Source of the DNA: Burkholderiaceae bacterium
Lineage (GTDB): Bacteria > Pseudomonadota > Gammaproteobacteria > Burkholderiales > Burkholderiaceae_C
NCBI GenBank assembly: GCA_919902775.1
Contig: CAKKRJ010000009.1
Coordinates: forward strand, 62,001 to 126,000
Direction: 5' to 3'
DNA length: 64,000 nucleotides
Positions 1 through 9,054 of this stretch are shown piece after piece. The notes under the pieces were generated by a model, which saw only the letters and a list, made by a program, of their open reading frames with translations, was not told the DNA's origin and did no database searches. Made by a program: the position numbers and the translations under genes. Each line of letters begins with the position of its first letter. Positions within the stretch are counted from its first letter, which is position 1.

Positions 1-195
1 CGTTCGCGTCGTGGTGACCACTTTTGCACCAGCGAAGTGGCCTCGCTGTGCCTGGATCTGGCGGGCGAAGCCCATGCGGCGCACTGTCTGCAGGCTTATC
101 TGGATGTCTATACCCACCATTACCAGCAAGCCAAACACCAGCTTCCGCCCGATTGGCAAGGGGCTGCGCACACGCGCTTGCGCGACTTGAAGTGA
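1..195 (+). CDS. C-terminal end of an unrecognised protein (partial)
   Basis: The window opens inside a plus-strand gene read in frame 1. Sixty-four residues are visible, ending RLRDLK before a TGA at 193-195. The fragment is mostly helical in character and rich in His, Ala and Leu (EAHAAHCLQAYLDVYTHHYQ), with no motif I recognise. It converges on the LysR gene, with 54 bases between the stops. Because the start lies outside the window I cannot name a family; the reading frame itself is supported by being open from base 1 and by typical codon use. Confidence 0.6.
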   Translation, partial: RSRRGDHFCTSEVASLCLDLAGEAHAAHCLQAYLDVYTHHYQQAKHQLPPDWQGAAHTRLRDLK

Positions 196-249
196 GCGAG
201 CACCGCCGCCAAGCAGATACTGCTGTCCGGCCAATACCCCGGTCAGGTT

Positions 250-1173
250 TCATCGGTGTTGAAAGGCGCCGGCCACAAAATCGATCAAGGCTTTCACCCT
301 GACCGATGTCCTGTGCCGTTCGGCATAGATGGCATAGATGTCGGCATCGGGGCTGTTGTAGGCCGTCAGCAGTGGCACCAGTTCACCGGATGCCAGATGC
401 TTTTCCACATCCCATTGGGCACGCAGCAAGATGCCGTGCCCATCCAGTGCCCAGTTCAGCGCGGCCCCGCCGTCATTGGTGGTCAGGTTGCCCCGGATCT
501 TGACGTTTTCGGCCGCTGTGGTTTGGTTTTTCCCTTTGCCTTTGGTGCTGGTGAATCGCCACAAGCCGTAGGCCTCGTCGCCTTGCCGAATGCCAATGCA
601 GTTGTGTTGCACCAGCTCTTGCGGGGTTTGCGGCGCACCGTGTTGCTGGATGTAGGCCGGCGAAGCGACCACGACCCGTTTGTTGGCCGCGATGAAGCGC
701 GCAATGGAGCGTGAGTCCGGCGGGTTGCCAAAGCGAAAGCAAATGTCAAAGGCATCGTCTCCGCTGGGGGGCGGGTTCACCGACAGTTGCAGCTGGATGT
801 CCACCTTGGGGTATTGCTGCGTGAAGCGGGAAATCAGCGGCGCAATGTGGCTGCGCCCGAACCCCAAGGTCGCATTGACCCGCAACAAACCTTGGGGCAC
901 CGCCGTCGCGCCCAGCAACTGGCTTTCCAGCCCTTCGATGTCGCTCATGATTTTGCGAGCGTGCTCCAGGTAAATCTCCCCCTCCGGGGTCAAACTCATT
1001 CTGCGCGTGGTGCGGTTGATCAAGGGGCTGCCCAAGCGCGACTCCATCAGCCCCAAATGCCGGCTCACCGCGGCCGGGGAAACGCCTTGTTCCCGCGCTG
1101 CTGCGCTCAGTGAGCCGGCGCTGGCGAGCGTCATGAAAAACCGCAGATCGGAGGGGCTGATCAGCTTGCTCAT
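250..1173 (-). CDS. LysR-family transcriptional regulator
   Basis: This 307-residue protein has the normal LysR length. The winged helix-turn-helix occupies roughly residues 5-64 (DLRFFMTLASAGSLSAAARE, then VSPAAVSRHLGLMESRLG and the typical RTTRRMSLTPEG wing), followed by a periplasmic-binding-like effector domain from about residue 90. It is divergent from a Bug binding protein and ttdAB-like genes, so it probably controls uptake and dehydration of tartrate or a similar diacid. A perfect 7+1+7 palindrome lies 5 bases upstream of its ATG, suggesting autoregulation. The effector is not determined by sequence. Confidence 0.92.
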   Translation of the reverse strand: MSKLISPSDLRFFMTLASAGSLSAAAREQGVSPAAVSRHLGLMESRLGSPLINRTTRRMSLTPEGEIYLEHARKIMSDIEGLESQLLGATAVPQGLLRVNATLGFGRSHIAPLISRFTQQYPKVDIQLQLSVNPPPSGDDAFDICFRFGNPPDSRSIARFIAANKRVVVASPAYIQQHGAPQTPQELVQHNCIGIRQGDEAYGLWRFTSTKGKGKNQTTAAENVKIRGNLTTNDGGAALNWALDGHGILLRAQWDVEKHLASGELVPLLTAYNSPDADIYAIYAERHRTSVRVKALIDFVAGAFQHR

Positions 1174-1177
1174 ATCT

Positions 1178-1192
1178 TTAACTTGAAGTTAA
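1178..1192. promoter_or_regulatory. Candidate LysR operator (T-N11-A palindrome)
   Basis: TTAACTTGAAGTTAA is a perfect inverted repeat (7-base arms, one central base) and fits the LysR T-N11-A rule. It sits between the divergent LysR and Bug genes, directly upstream of the regulator's ATG. A related half site (GTTAAAGTT) occurs about 45 bases further towards the Bug gene. Binding by the adjacent regulator is inference. Confidence 0.6.
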
Positions 1193-1298
1193 CAATGATT
1201 TGAATATACAGGCATTTTTTGAGCTTGTTGATCGTTAAAGTTGCTCCCGTTCCACCCGCCACAGTGGGTGGCTGTTCAGCCTAAAACGAGGAGACAAC

Positions 1299-2267
1299 AT
1301 GTTTAAAAACTTCAGAAAACCCCTGCTCACAACGGCCCTGTGCTGTGCTTGGGCCCTGGCATCGGCGCAAACCTGGCCCAGCAAAACGCTCACCATCGTG
1401 GTGCCCTTTCCGGCCGGTGGAACCACCGATGTGCTGGCCAGAGCGGTGGCCAACAAGTTGTCGCCCGCCCTGGGGCAGCCGGTGATCGTGGACAACAAAC
1501 CCGGTGCCGGTGCCACGCTGGGCGCCGACCTGGTTGCCAAAGCCCAGGCAGACGGCCACACCTTGCTCATGGGGGCGGTGCACCACACCGTGGCGAGCAG
1601 TGTGTACAAGAACCTGAAATACAGCTTTGAAAAAGACTTGGCCCCCATCACCACCGTGGCGATGGTGCCCAACGTCATGACGGTCAGTGCCAAGTCGGCT
1701 TACAACTCGGTCAAAGATGTGGTGGCCGCAGGCAAGGCATCCCCCGAGAAGTTGGCTTATGGCTCCAACGGCAACGGCACAGCGCAACACATGATCGGCA
1801 CCCAGTTCCAGATGGAAAGCGGCGCCAAGATCCTGCATGTGCCGTACAAAGGCAGCGCACCCTTGACCACCGATTTGCTGGGCGGCCAGGTGGACATGTC
1901 GTTTGACACCATCACACCGGTGCTGCCTTTCATCAAGGAAGGCAAGCTCAAGGCGCTGGCAGTGACGACAGCCAAGCGTTCGTCCGCCTTGCCGAATGTG
2001 CCAACGCTGCAAGAAGCGGGCATTCCCCACATTGAAATCGGGACCTGGTTTGGTTTGTTGGCCCCTGCGGCCACGCCCAAGGCGGTCGTGGCACGCCTGA
2101 ACGCCGAGGTGGTGAAGATCATCCAGTCACCCGAATTCAAGAAACAAATGATGGACATCGGCGCCGAGCCGGTGGGCAACAAGCCCGAAGAAATGGCCAA
2201 GCAAATCAAGGAAGAGACCGAAAAATTCGCCCAGCTTGTGAAAGTCGGCAAGGTCACCTTGGACTGA
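1299..2267 (+). CDS. Tripartite tricarboxylate transporter (Bug-type) substrate-binding protein
   Basis: The 322-residue product starts with a signal peptide (residues 1-23, KPLLTTALCCAWALASAQ, likely cleaved after ASA). It then has the Bug hallmark (WPSKTLTIVVPFPAGGTTDV near residue 26) and the conserved DNKPGAGATLGAD loop that contacts a ligand carboxylate. Bug proteins bind small carboxylates in the periplasm and pass them to TctAB-type membrane partners, which are absent here, as is common in Burkholderiales. An AGGAG site lies before the ATG. The ttdAB-like genes follow 25 bases downstream, so the ligand is probably tartrate or a related hydroxy-dicarboxylate. Confidence 0.9.
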   Translation: MFKNFRKPLLTTALCCAWALASAQTWPSKTLTIVVPFPAGGTTDVLARAVANKLSPALGQPVIVDNKPGAGATLGADLVAKAQADGHTLLMGAVHHTVASSVYKNLKYSFEKDLAPITTVAMVPNVMTVSAKSAYNSVKDVVAAGKASPEKLAYGSNGNGTAQHMIGTQFQMESGAKILHVPYKGSAPLTTDLLGGQVDMSFDTITPVLPFIKEGKLKALAVTTAKRSSALPNVPTLQEAGIPHIEIGTWFGLLAPAATPKAVVARLNAEVVKIIQSPEFKKQMMDIGAEPVGNKPEEMAKQIKEETEKFAQLVKVGKVTLD

Positions 2268-2292
2268 ATCCCCGAACCAAAGGAGTATCCCC

Positions 2293-3192
2293 ATGGACAA
2301 AGCAACTGCCGTCGCAGATTTGACGCATGTGATGGCGAAGTTCACTTCGTACATCGGCAAACGGCTGCCCACCGATGTGACCGAGAAACTCGGTGAACTG
2401 CGCGAAAAAGAAGTCAACTTCCTGGCCAAGGAGGTGTACGAATCAATGCGCCAAAACCAGGAAGCGGCCGACAAGCTCGATCGCCCCAGCTGCCAGGACA
2501 CCGGTGTGATCCAGTATTTTCTGACGGCAGGTGCCAACTTCCCCTTGCTGGGCGAACTGGAAGAAATCCTGCTGGGTGCGACCGAGGGGGCGACCAAATA
2601 CGGCCCGCTGCGCCACAACGCGGTGGAAACCTTTGTCGAAAAGAACACCGGCACCAACACGGGCTCCAAGATCCCGTGGCTGGACTGGGAGATCGTGCCC
2701 GGCGATGACAGCGTGACGATCGATGTTTACATGGCCGGTGGCGGTTGCACGCTGCCTGGCGCAGCCAAGGTGTTGATGCCCGGCCAGGGCTATGAAGGCG
2801 TGGCCGAGTTCGTGTTCGATGTCATCACCTCGCGTGGCGTGAACGCTTGCCCGCCACTGCTGGTGGGGGTGGGTGTGTCCACCTCGGCGGAAACAGCGGC
2901 ACGCTTGTCCAAGAAGGCGATCTTGCGCCCCGTCACATCGCGCCACAGCAACGACAACGCGGCCCTGATGGAAGAGCTGCTGACCGATGGCCTGAACGAA
3001 CTGGGCCTGGGGCCCCAAGGCCTGACCGGCAACAACAGCGTGATGGGCGTGAACATCGAGTCGTCGGCCCGTCACCCCTCCACGATCGGCGTGGCGGTCT
3101 CGACCGGTTGCTGGGCGCACCGCCGCGGCAAGATCAAGATCCATGCCGACATGTCCTACGAAGTGATCTCGCACCAAGGATTCAAACTGTGA
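2293..3192 (+). CDS. ttdA: L(+)-tartrate dehydratase / class I fumarase, alpha subunit
   Basis: At 299 residues this matches TtdA-type catalytic subunits (about 300). It carries the 4Fe-4S hydro-lyase signatures: [14 protein letters not shown] around Cys67, [18 protein letters not shown] around Cys152, [20 protein letters not shown] around Cys186 and a later GCWAHRR cysteine. These enzymes use a labile cluster to remove water from L-tartrate (to oxaloacetate) or interconvert malate and fumarate. The beta subunit follows with a 4-base GTGA overlap, so the two are translationally coupled. Tartrate versus fumarate cannot be fixed from sequence; the Bug protein upstream favours an imported substrate. 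Confidence 0.87.
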   Translation: MDKATAVADLTHVMAKFTSYIGKRLPTDVTEKLGELREKEVNFLAKEVYESMRQNQEAADKLDRPSCQDTGVIQYFLTAGANFPLLGELEEILLGATEGATKYGPLRHNAVETFVEKNTGTNTGSKIPWLDWEIVPGDDSVTIDVYMAGGGCTLPGAAKVLMPGQGYEGVAEFVFDVITSRGVNACPPLLVGVGVSTSAETAARLSKKAILRPVTSRHSNDNAALMEELLTDGLNELGLGPQGLTGNNSVMGVNIESSARHPSTIGVAVSTGCWAHRRGKIKIHADMSYEVISHQGFKL

Positions 3193-3797
3193 AAAAAATT
3201 CTGACCACTCCCATTCGAGACGAAGACCTAGAGTCACTGAACATCGGTGACGTGGTGTACCTGACCGGTACCTTGGTCACTTGCCGTGACGTGGCGCACC
3301 GCCGCCTGATCGAGTTGGGCCGCGAACTGCCGGTGAACCTCGAAGGCGGTGCCATCTTCCATGCCGGCCCGATCGTGCGCCAAAAAGACAACGGCGAATA
3401 CGAGATGGTCTCCATCGGCCCGACCACCAGCATGCGCATGGAGAAGTTTGAAAAAGAATTCATCCGGCGCACCGGTGTGAAACTGATCGTGGGCAAAGGC
3501 GGCATGGGCCCTGAGACGCAAGAAGGCTGCATGGAGAACAAGGCGGTGCATGCCATTTTTCCAGGGGGGTGCGCCGTGCTGGCGGCCACGCAAGTCGAAA
3601 AGATCGAAGCCGCTGAATGGACCGATCTGGGCATGCCCGAAACCTTGTGGGTCAACCGCGTCAAGGAGTTCGGTCCCTTGATCATCTCGATCGACACCAA
3701 GGGAAAGAACCTGATCGAGGAGAACAAGGCCGTTTTCAACGAAAAGAAAAAACCCATCCTCGAGCGCATCAACGCGCAGATCCGCTTCATCAAGTAA
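3189..3797 (+). CDS. ttdB: L(+)-tartrate dehydratase / class I fumarase, beta subunit
   Basis: The start is GTG at 3189, overlapping the alpha subunit stop; it gives [20 protein letters not shown] and a 202-residue protein, the usual TtdB size. A longer open frame upstream only overlaps ttdA and should be ignored. The swivelling-domain signatures are present: [39 protein letters not shown] and [10 protein letters not shown]. It pairs with the alpha subunit to complete the active site. It converges with dgoA across only 21 bases. Confidence 0.88.
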   Translation: MKKILTTPIRDEDLESLNIGDVVYLTGTLVTCRDVAHRRLIELGRELPVNLEGGAIFHAGPIVRQKDNGEYEMVSIGPTTSMRMEKFEKEFIRRTGVKLIVGKGGMGPETQEGCMENKAVHAIFPGGCAVLAATQVEKIEAAEWTDLGMPETLWVNRVKEFGPLIISIDTKGKNLIEENKAVFNEKKKPILERINAQIRFIK

Positions 3798-3818
3798 AGC
3801 GCGCCGCAGCTGCCTCCT

Positions 3819-4499
3819 TCAGGGGGCCGCTGCGTTCAGTGCCAGCACAAATGCCCGCGCCATGTCGCGCACCTGTTCGGCACTGCGGCCCGGCGCGTAC
3901 AAGGCCGAACCCAAACCAAAACCCGTCGCCCCTGCCGCCAGGTAGGCGGCCATGTTGTTGGGCGTGATGCCGCCCACAGGGACCAAGGGGGTGTGGGGGG
4001 GCAGCACGGCCCGCAGGGCTTTGACGGCGGCGGGGGAAATCATCTCGGCAGGAAACAGTTTGAGCCCGTGTGCACCGGCGTCCAGTGCCGCAAAGGCTTC
4101 ACTGGGCGTGGCCACGCCGGGCAGCACCACCATGCCCAGCGCCAGGGCTTGCGCGACCACGGCGGGGTTGAAATGCGGCGCGACGACCAGGCGGCCACCG
4201 GCGGCGTGCACGTCGTTCACTTGTTGTGCGTGGCAGACCGTGCCCGCGCCGATCAGGGTTTGGGGAAATTGCTGCGCGAGCGTGGCGATGCTCTGCAAAG
4301 GCTGTGGCGAGTTCAGTGGCACTTCGATGATGGCAAAACCGCTGCTGACCAAGGCCTCGCCCATGGCGGGCGCTTCAGCAGGCGTGAGCCCGCGCAGGAT
4401 GGCGATCAGGGGCCGTTGCGCCATGGCTTGCGACAAGGCCTGAGCAGGTGTGGATGCGGAAGTGTGGGGGGCTGTCACGGGGGTGGTCAAAGTGGTCAT
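3819..4499 (-). CDS. dgoA: 2-dehydro-3-deoxy-6-phosphogalactonate aldolase
   Basis: This class I aldolase of the KDPG/KDPGal family cleaves 2-keto-3-deoxy-6-phosphogalactonate (or -gluconate) to pyruvate and glyceraldehyde 3-phosphate. The Schiff-base lysine is Lys147 in GLKLFPAE, with Glu59 (IIEVPLNSP) and Arg36 (AILRG) in the usual places. The PLNSP and GFGLGSALY strings are closer to DgoA than to Eda. I chose the ATG at 4499 (MTTLTTPV, 226 residues) because the upstream ATG would overlap dgoK by 38 bases. It is last in the kdgK-dgoK-dgoA run on the minus strand. Confidence 0.88.
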   Translation of the reverse strand: MTTLTTPVTAPHTSASTPAQALSQAMAQRPLIAILRGLTPAEAPAMGEALVSSGFAIIEVPLNSPQPLQSIATLAQQFPQTLIGAGTVCHAQQVNDVHAAGGRLVVAPHFNPAVVAQALALGMVVLPGVATPSEAFAALDAGAHGLKLFPAEMISPAAVKALRAVLPPHTPLVPVGGITPNNMAAYLAAGATGFGLGSALYAPGRSAEQVRDMARAFVLALNAAAP

Positions 4500-4506
4500 G
4501 GGGGCA

Positions 4507-5421
4507 TCACAAACAGGTGTTTTGGCAAGCGGTGGCCAAGGCAAACAGGCCGGCCCAGGTGGCTTCGGCGCCGTGGCTTTGGCAGGGGATGTTCAGGTGT
4601 TGCAGGGCCAGTGTGTAGCGCAACGTCAGGGTCTCGCTGCCGATCAGGATCAAGGGATTCGACGCGGAAAACGTGGCAGACGGGGTCTGGCTGCGCAGTT
4701 CTTCACCAATCAACAGGCCCGACAAATAGCTGGGCAGGGCGGTGGGGGACATCCGATCAAACAGCGCCAGTGTGCGCACCCCAAACAGGTGGTGCAGCAC
4801 GCTGCCTGTTTGCTGGCTCTGCGCGATGCCTTGCAAAAACGCGGCTTCGTCAAAGGCGCTGTTCAACTCCAGCGTCTTGCCCAAAATCGAGTGCTGGCCC
4901 ATCAGTGCATAGACCTCGCCGGTCATGCAGGTGCTGAAGCGGGTCACGCGGCCGTTTTGCACCTGAACCCATTTGCTGTGTGTGCCAGGCAGCACCAGTG
5001 TGGCGGTGTCGCGTTGCGCCAGTTGCAGTGCACCGAAGATTTGCACTTCTTCGCCGCGCATCACATCGGGAGCGTCCAAAGGACCGCCGGCCATGCAACT
5101 CAGACCGGGCACCAGCGCGATGCGGCCGGGCTCTAGCCACAGCAGGTGCTGGCCCAATTCGGCAAAACCTGCGGGGCAGGGGCAGTAGGGCGCTTCTTGC
5201 CAGCCCTGGCGGCTGCCGGCCATGCCCGAGATCAGGCACAGCACATCCGGCGCTTGCAACCAGTCGCCAAAAAGTTCGTCCAGCACGGCGGCGAACTGGC
5301 CCGCTGGCACGCTCAGGATGCCGCGTGCAAATGCACGCGAGTCCAGCACCTGACCGGTGGGGCCAAGTCGGGCACCCCGCAGCGCCGAGGTGCCCCAGTC
5401 GATGGCGATCAACGGTCTCAT
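4507..5421 (-). CDS. dgoK: 2-dehydro-3-deoxygalactonokinase
   Basis: DgoK phosphorylates 2-keto-3-deoxygalactonate at C6 before DgoA cleavage. The 304-residue protein opens with the ASKHA-type phosphate loop IAIDWGTSALRGARL and carries the family strings ISGMAGSRQGW, VMRGEEVQIFGA and LPGTHSKWVQV, typical of DgoK. Its ATG overlaps the kdgK stop by 4 bases (ATGA), and dgoA follows 7 bases after its stop, so the three form one operon. Confidence 0.9.
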   Translation of the reverse strand: MRPLIAIDWGTSALRGARLGPTGQVLDSRAFARGILSVPAGQFAAVLDELFGDWLQAPDVLCLISGMAGSRQGWQEAPYCPCPAGFAELGQHLLWLEPGRIALVPGLSCMAGGPLDAPDVMRGEEVQIFGALQLAQRDTATLVLPGTHSKWVQVQNGRVTRFSTCMTGEVYALMGQHSILGKTLELNSAFDEAAFLQGIAQSQQTGSVLHHLFGVRTLALFDRMSPTALPSYLSGLLIGEELRSQTPSATFSASNPLILIGSETLTLRYTLALQHLNIPCQSHGAEATWAGLFALATACQNTCL

Positions 5422-6431
5422 GCGGGCCTGGCTTTCGACAACATGTGAAGAACGGCAGGCCGATCAGGCAACGGTGCCACAGCGCCAGTGCCTTGCACCG
5501 ACAAAGAGGCGGCGGCATTGGCATAAACGGTGGCGGCCCACAGGTCGTCGCCTGCGGCCAGACGTGCCAGCAAATTGCCGGAAAAACAATCGCCCGCGCC
5601 GGTGGCATCCACGGCTTGGACCGCATGGCCTGGCACGTGGCGGCGCTGTTGGCCGTCGCTGGCCAGTGCGCCTTCGGCCCCCAGCTTGAGCACGACTTGC
5701 GCGGCACCTTGTGCGTGGCTCCAGTCGATGATGTCGTGCGCCTGGGTCAGGCCGGTCAGCGTCGTCATGTCTTCCAGGCTGGGCAAAAACAGATCGCACA
5801 GGCCCATGGCGTGGCGGATGCAGGCTTGCGCACGGGGCAGTGGCCACAGGGACAAGCGCAAGTTGGAGTCCAGGGCCACACGCGTGCCTACGCTGCGGGC
5901 GTGCAGCATGGCCGCCAACGCCGTGTCACAGGCCGATGCGGAAATGGCCTGCGAGATGCCGGACAGGTACAGCCAGTGGCTGCGGGCCACGGCGTCGGCC
6001 CAGTGCTGCGACAGGTCTTGCGGCTGCATGCGGCTGGCGGCAGAGCCTGCGCGGGCGTAACTGAAGTGGTGGCCCTGTGCATCGTGGCTCACGAAGTAAA
6101 GGCCGGTGGGCGCTTGGGCATCGCGCAGCACGGTGGTGGTGTCCACGTTTTCACGTTGCCACAAAGCCATGAGGTGGTCGCCCCAGCGGTCTGTGCCCAG
6201 GCGGCTCAGATACGCCACCCGCGCGCCCGCACGGGCTGCGGCGATGGCGGCATTGCTGGTGTCACCACCAAAGCCTTGCAGGTACAGCGCGGGCGCGTCA
6301 GCTTGTTGGTCTTGATTTTGGTCTTGATTTTGGTCTTGATTTTGGTCTTGATTTTGGTCTTGGGTTTGGTTGAACTCGACCATGGCTTCGCCAAGCGCCA
6401 CGATGTCCAGGGTTTTGGTGGGTGATGTCAT
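5418..6431 (-). CDS. kdgK: PfkB-family 2-dehydro-3-deoxygluconokinase with an N-terminal Asn/Gln/Asp repeat
   Basis: The 337-residue sugar kinase has the PfkB C-terminal signature DATGAGDCFSGN with its anion hole and catalytic Asp, and an N-terminal VALGEAMVEF strand. KdgK makes KDPG from 2-keto-3-deoxygluconate, which fits its place before dgoK and dgoA. Between strand 1 and the GGDTSNAAIAAA substrate loop is an inserted run of about 21 residues built of NQDQ units, encoded by 12-bp tandem repeats. This lies where other PfkB kinases have a short loop. The substrate could also be another keto-deoxy acid. Confidence 0.85.
   Translation of the reverse strand: MTSPTKTLDIVALGEAMVEFNQTQDQNQDQNQDQNQDQNQDQQADAPALYLQGFGGDTSNAAIAAARAGARVAYLSRLGTDRWGDHLMALWQRENVDTTTVLRDAQAPTGLYFVSHDAQGHHFSYARAGSAASRMQPQDLSQHWADAVARSHWLYLSGISQAISASACDTALAAMLHARSVGTRVALDSNLRLSLWPLPRAQACIRHAMGLCDLFLPSLEDMTTLTGLTQAHDIIDWSHAQGAAQVVLKLGAEGALASDGQQRRHVPGHAVQAVDATGAGDCFSGNLLARLAAGDDLWAATVYANAAASLSVQGTGAVAPLPDRPAVLHMLSKARPA
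6306..6365. repeat. 12-bp tandem repeat within kdgK
   Basis: Four exact copies of TTGGTCTTGATT plus a fifth diverged copy (TTGGTCTTGGGT) run head to tail. They encode (NQDQ)n in the kinase on the minus strand. Because the unit is a multiple of three, slippage would change loop length without breaking the frame. Confidence 0.9.
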
Positions 6432-6507
6432 GTGAAAAAAAACGACGGTTCAGAGTGAAGAGGGCAAATCATCGCCAAAATGGACGCCACTGGAAGTGGA
6501 GCAAAAC

Positions 6508-7845
6508 ATGGTGCGCAATGCAATGGAGATGGGGATGGAAAACACCGGCACGGCGGTCGCCGGTCTGAATGGCGATTTTGTCCTGGATGGGGCGTGCAAA
6601 GGTTTCCCGCTCGCCGCCAAGCCCTGCACCGTCGCGCAACTGGGTGATCGCGGCTGGAATTTGCTCCATGATGAGACGGCGTACCCGGTGGCCGTGTTGC
6701 GCCGTCCGGCACTCACGCACAACCTGGTCTGGATGCAGGCCTTTGTTCAGCGCAAAGGCGTGGCGCTGGCCCCGCACGGCAAAACCACCATGTCGCCCGA
6801 GCTGTTTCGCATGCAGCTGCAAGCCGGGGCCTGGGGGCTGACGTTTGCCCATGTGCACCAGTTGCGTGTGGGTCTGGCGGCCGGCGCGCAACGCGCCATC
6901 ATCGCCAACCAGTTGGCGTCCGATGCCGATCTGGACGGCTTGGACTGGCTGCTGTGTCAACACCCGCAAGCGCGGGTCTGGTTTTGCGTGGATTCTCTGG
7001 CGCAATTGGAGGCGTTGGCCGATTGGGGGCGACGGCGAAAGAATGCGCGTTGCTGGGACGTGCTGCTGGAGTTGGGCATTGCCGGTTACCGTACAGGCTG
7101 CCGCACGCACGCGCAGGCCTTGGCTTTGGCGCAGGCCATGGCCACTTCGGGCGTGGTGCGCCTGGGTGGGGTGGAGTGTTACGAAGGCGGGCTGGGGCGA
7201 TGCGACAGTGCGCACGACAGCGAGGCCGTGAGTGCCCTGGTGCGCAGCGTGCAAGCGCTGGTGCAGCAGCTCGATGCGCAGAAGCTGTGGGGCGGTGACG
7301 AGGTGTTGCTCTCGGCCGGCGGATCGGCGGTGTTCGACCTGGTGATCCCGATGCTGAAGTTGCAGGTTCAAAGTCGCCCGGTGCAAGGCGTGTTGCGTTC
7401 GGGTTGCTATGTCACGCACGACCACTGGAACTACGCCCGCTATCTGAAGCTGGTGGAGCAACGTGAGGGCCTGAGTGCGTCGTTGCAGCCTGCGTTGGAG
7501 GTTTGGACGATGGTGCAGTCGGTGCCCGAGCCGGGTTTGGCCATCCTGAATGCCGGACGGCGTGACCTGTCTTTTGACCAGTGCATGCCGATGCCGGTGC
7601 GCTGGGCGCCCAAGCGGCAGCGCGCGCCCGGGGCCATTGCCGCCGCGCCGGAGGGCTGGCAGGTGCAAGCGCTGAGCGATCAGCACGCGCACATGGTGTT
7701 TGCCCCCGAGGGGGTTGTCCCGCAGGTGGGTGACCGGGTGGCGTTGGGCATTTCTCATCCCTGCACCACGTTTGACAAATGGCGCTGGATGGCGGTCATG
7801 GAAGACGATGGGTCCATCAGCGGGGCGGTCAGCACGCATTTTTAA
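6508..7845 (+). CDS. D-serine dehydratase-like / D-threonine aldolase-like PLP enzyme (fold type III)
   Basis: This 445-residue enzyme has an alanine-racemase-type barrel N-terminus with the PLP lysine at about Lys92 in LAPHGKTTMSPELF. It also has the C-terminal metal motif of the DSD1 family (QHAHMVF, then HPCTTFDKW, where His and Cys bind zinc). Members act on D-amino acids such as D-serine, D-threonine or hydroxyaspartate. I chose the ATG at 6508, preceded by GTGGAGC, over a GTG four codons upstream. It is divergent from the kdgK operon, with 76 bases between starts, and is probably a co-located but separate function. Confidence 0.82.
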   Translation: MVRNAMEMGMENTGTAVAGLNGDFVLDGACKGFPLAAKPCTVAQLGDRGWNLLHDETAYPVAVLRRPALTHNLVWMQAFVQRKGVALAPHGKTTMSPELFRMQLQAGAWGLTFAHVHQLRVGLAAGAQRAIIANQLASDADLDGLDWLLCQHPQARVWFCVDSLAQLEALADWGRRRKNARCWDVLLELGIAGYRTGCRTHAQALALAQAMATSGVVRLGGVECYEGGLGRCDSAHDSEAVSALVRSVQALVQQLDAQKLWGGDEVLLSAGGSAVFDLVIPMLKLQVQSRPVQGVLRSGCYVTHDHWNYARYLKLVEQREGLSASLQPALEVWTMVQSVPEPGLAILNAGRRDLSFDQCMPMPVRWAPKRQRAPGAIAAAPEGWQVQALSDQHAHMVFAPEGVVPQVGDRVALGISHPCTTFDKWRWMAVMEDDGSISGAVSTHF

Positions 7846-7897
7846 GGCAGGCGTCAGCAGCGACCACGCCCAGGGGAATGTGGCCGCATCTTGCACA

Positions 7898-8914
7898 TCA
7901 CTGCAAGCCGTTCAAAGCCTCGGCCGGGTAGCCGGGCCGGGTTTGGCAGTCGTCGATGTATTGCGCAATGACGGCTTCGAAGCTGGCATCGGCGGTCAGG
8001 CCCAGGGCGTTGGCGCGGTCCGAGGTCGAGCCTTTGGCCCAGTTGGCCACAATGCCTGCGATGCGTGGGTCGCGTTCAAACTTCACCCGTGCACGCACAG
8101 CCGGGCCCGCCACTTTTTCTAGAGCGGCCAGCATGTCGCTGACCTTCACGTTCAGGCCCGGCAGGTTCAGCGCCATGCGCCTGCCCATGGCCTCGCGGCT
8201 GGCTTCGAACACGGTGATCAGGCCATGGATGGTGTTGCCTGGGGAGGACACGGGGTGCGACACATCGGGGTCGACCGGGCAGAGGGTGTCGGTGCCGGCC
8301 AAGGGCTCGCGGATGATGCCGCTGAAAAACGAAGACGCCGCCCCATTGGGTTTGCCCGGACGCACAGTCACGGTCATCAGGCGTGCTGCACGGCCATCGA
8401 TGTAGCCCTTGCGGGTGTAGTCGGCCAGCATGTACTCGATCATCAGCTTGTGCGTGCCGTATGACGTTTGCGGTGTGGGCAAGGTCGTGTCGGTCACGCG
8501 GTCGGGCATGGGGTTGCCCACATCGGGCCCGAAGACCGCCACCGAGCTGGCAAACACCAGGCGCGGCACTTTGCCCAATGATTCGGCTGACGCACGAAGG
8601 CGGTCGAACAGCAAGCGGCTGCTGTCCAGGTTGGAGCGCAACCCCAAGTCAAAGTCGAGCTCGCATTCGCCCGACACGGCCGAGGCCAGATGGAACACGC
8701 CGTCAAAACCGCTTTGGAACAGCTCGCCTTGTTCCAGCATGGGGCCGGCATGGCCCTTCACGCGCGGGTCGGCCAGCAGGTCAGCCGGGGCAGGGAACAG
8801 GTCGGCAATCACCAGTTCGGTGACGCTTTGGCCTTTGAGTTGACCTCGTTTCAAAATCTCGCGGGCCAGGCGGGCACCCACAAATCCGGCGCCACCAGTG
8901 ATCAATATGCGCAT
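7898..8914 (-). CDS. denD: NAD-dependent epimerase/dehydratase, D-erythronate dehydrogenase-like
   Basis: The 338-residue extended SDR begins MRILITGGAGFVGARLA (Rossmann GGxGxxG) and has the catalytic YGTHK motif (YxxxK) near residue 165. The strings FHLASAVSGECE, RLVFASSVAVFG and TVRPGKPNGAASSFFSG are typical of the DenD group, which oxidises D-erythronate or similar four-carbon acids. The gene lies downstream of the IlvD-type dehydratase on the same strand, separated by a REP-like repeat. Assignment to DenD is by recalled family similarity; the exact acid is uncertain. Confidence 0.78.
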   Translation of the reverse strand: MRILITGGAGFVGARLAREILKRGQLKGQSVTELVIADLFPAPADLLADPRVKGHAGPMLEQGELFQSGFDGVFHLASAVSGECELDFDLGLRSNLDSSRLLFDRLRASAESLGKVPRLVFASSVAVFGPDVGNPMPDRVTDTTLPTPQTSYGTHKLMIEYMLADYTRKGYIDGRAARLMTVTVRPGKPNGAASSFFSGIIREPLAGTDTLCPVDPDVSHPVSSPGNTIHGLITVFEASREAMGRRMALNLPGLNVKVSDMLAALEKVAGPAVRARVKFERDPRIAGIVANWAKGSTSDRANALGLTADASFEAVIAQYIDDCQTRPGYPAEALNGLQ

Positions 8915-8947
8915 GGGTATCTCCTTGTCTTACTGTGAAAGAACAGC

Positions 8948-9016
8948 CTTCGGCCGCAGGGGCGGCCTCCCACATAAAACCCGATCCCTGTGGGAGTGCG
9001 CCCCCGCGCGCGAATG
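8948..9016. repeat. REP-like palindromic repeat, family A, copy 1
   Basis: Two inverted-repeat arms face each other: CTTCGGCCGCAGGGGCGG...CCCACA and TGTGGGAGTGCGCCCC...CGCGCGAAT. The same arrangement recurs at 27693 and 39020, with an inverted version at 34052. The layout resembles the GC-rich REP/BIME elements of Pseudomonas. It fills the gap between the dehydratase and denD-like genes. Confidence 0.8.
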
Positions 9017-9054
9017 TGCCTGTCATCATTCGGGGCGTCGCACATCTGCGTGAG

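Noticed and set aside
4980..6425. 481-codon plus-strand frame opposite dgoK and kdgK
   Set aside because: Antisense shadow; the two kinases on the other strand are full length with all motifs.
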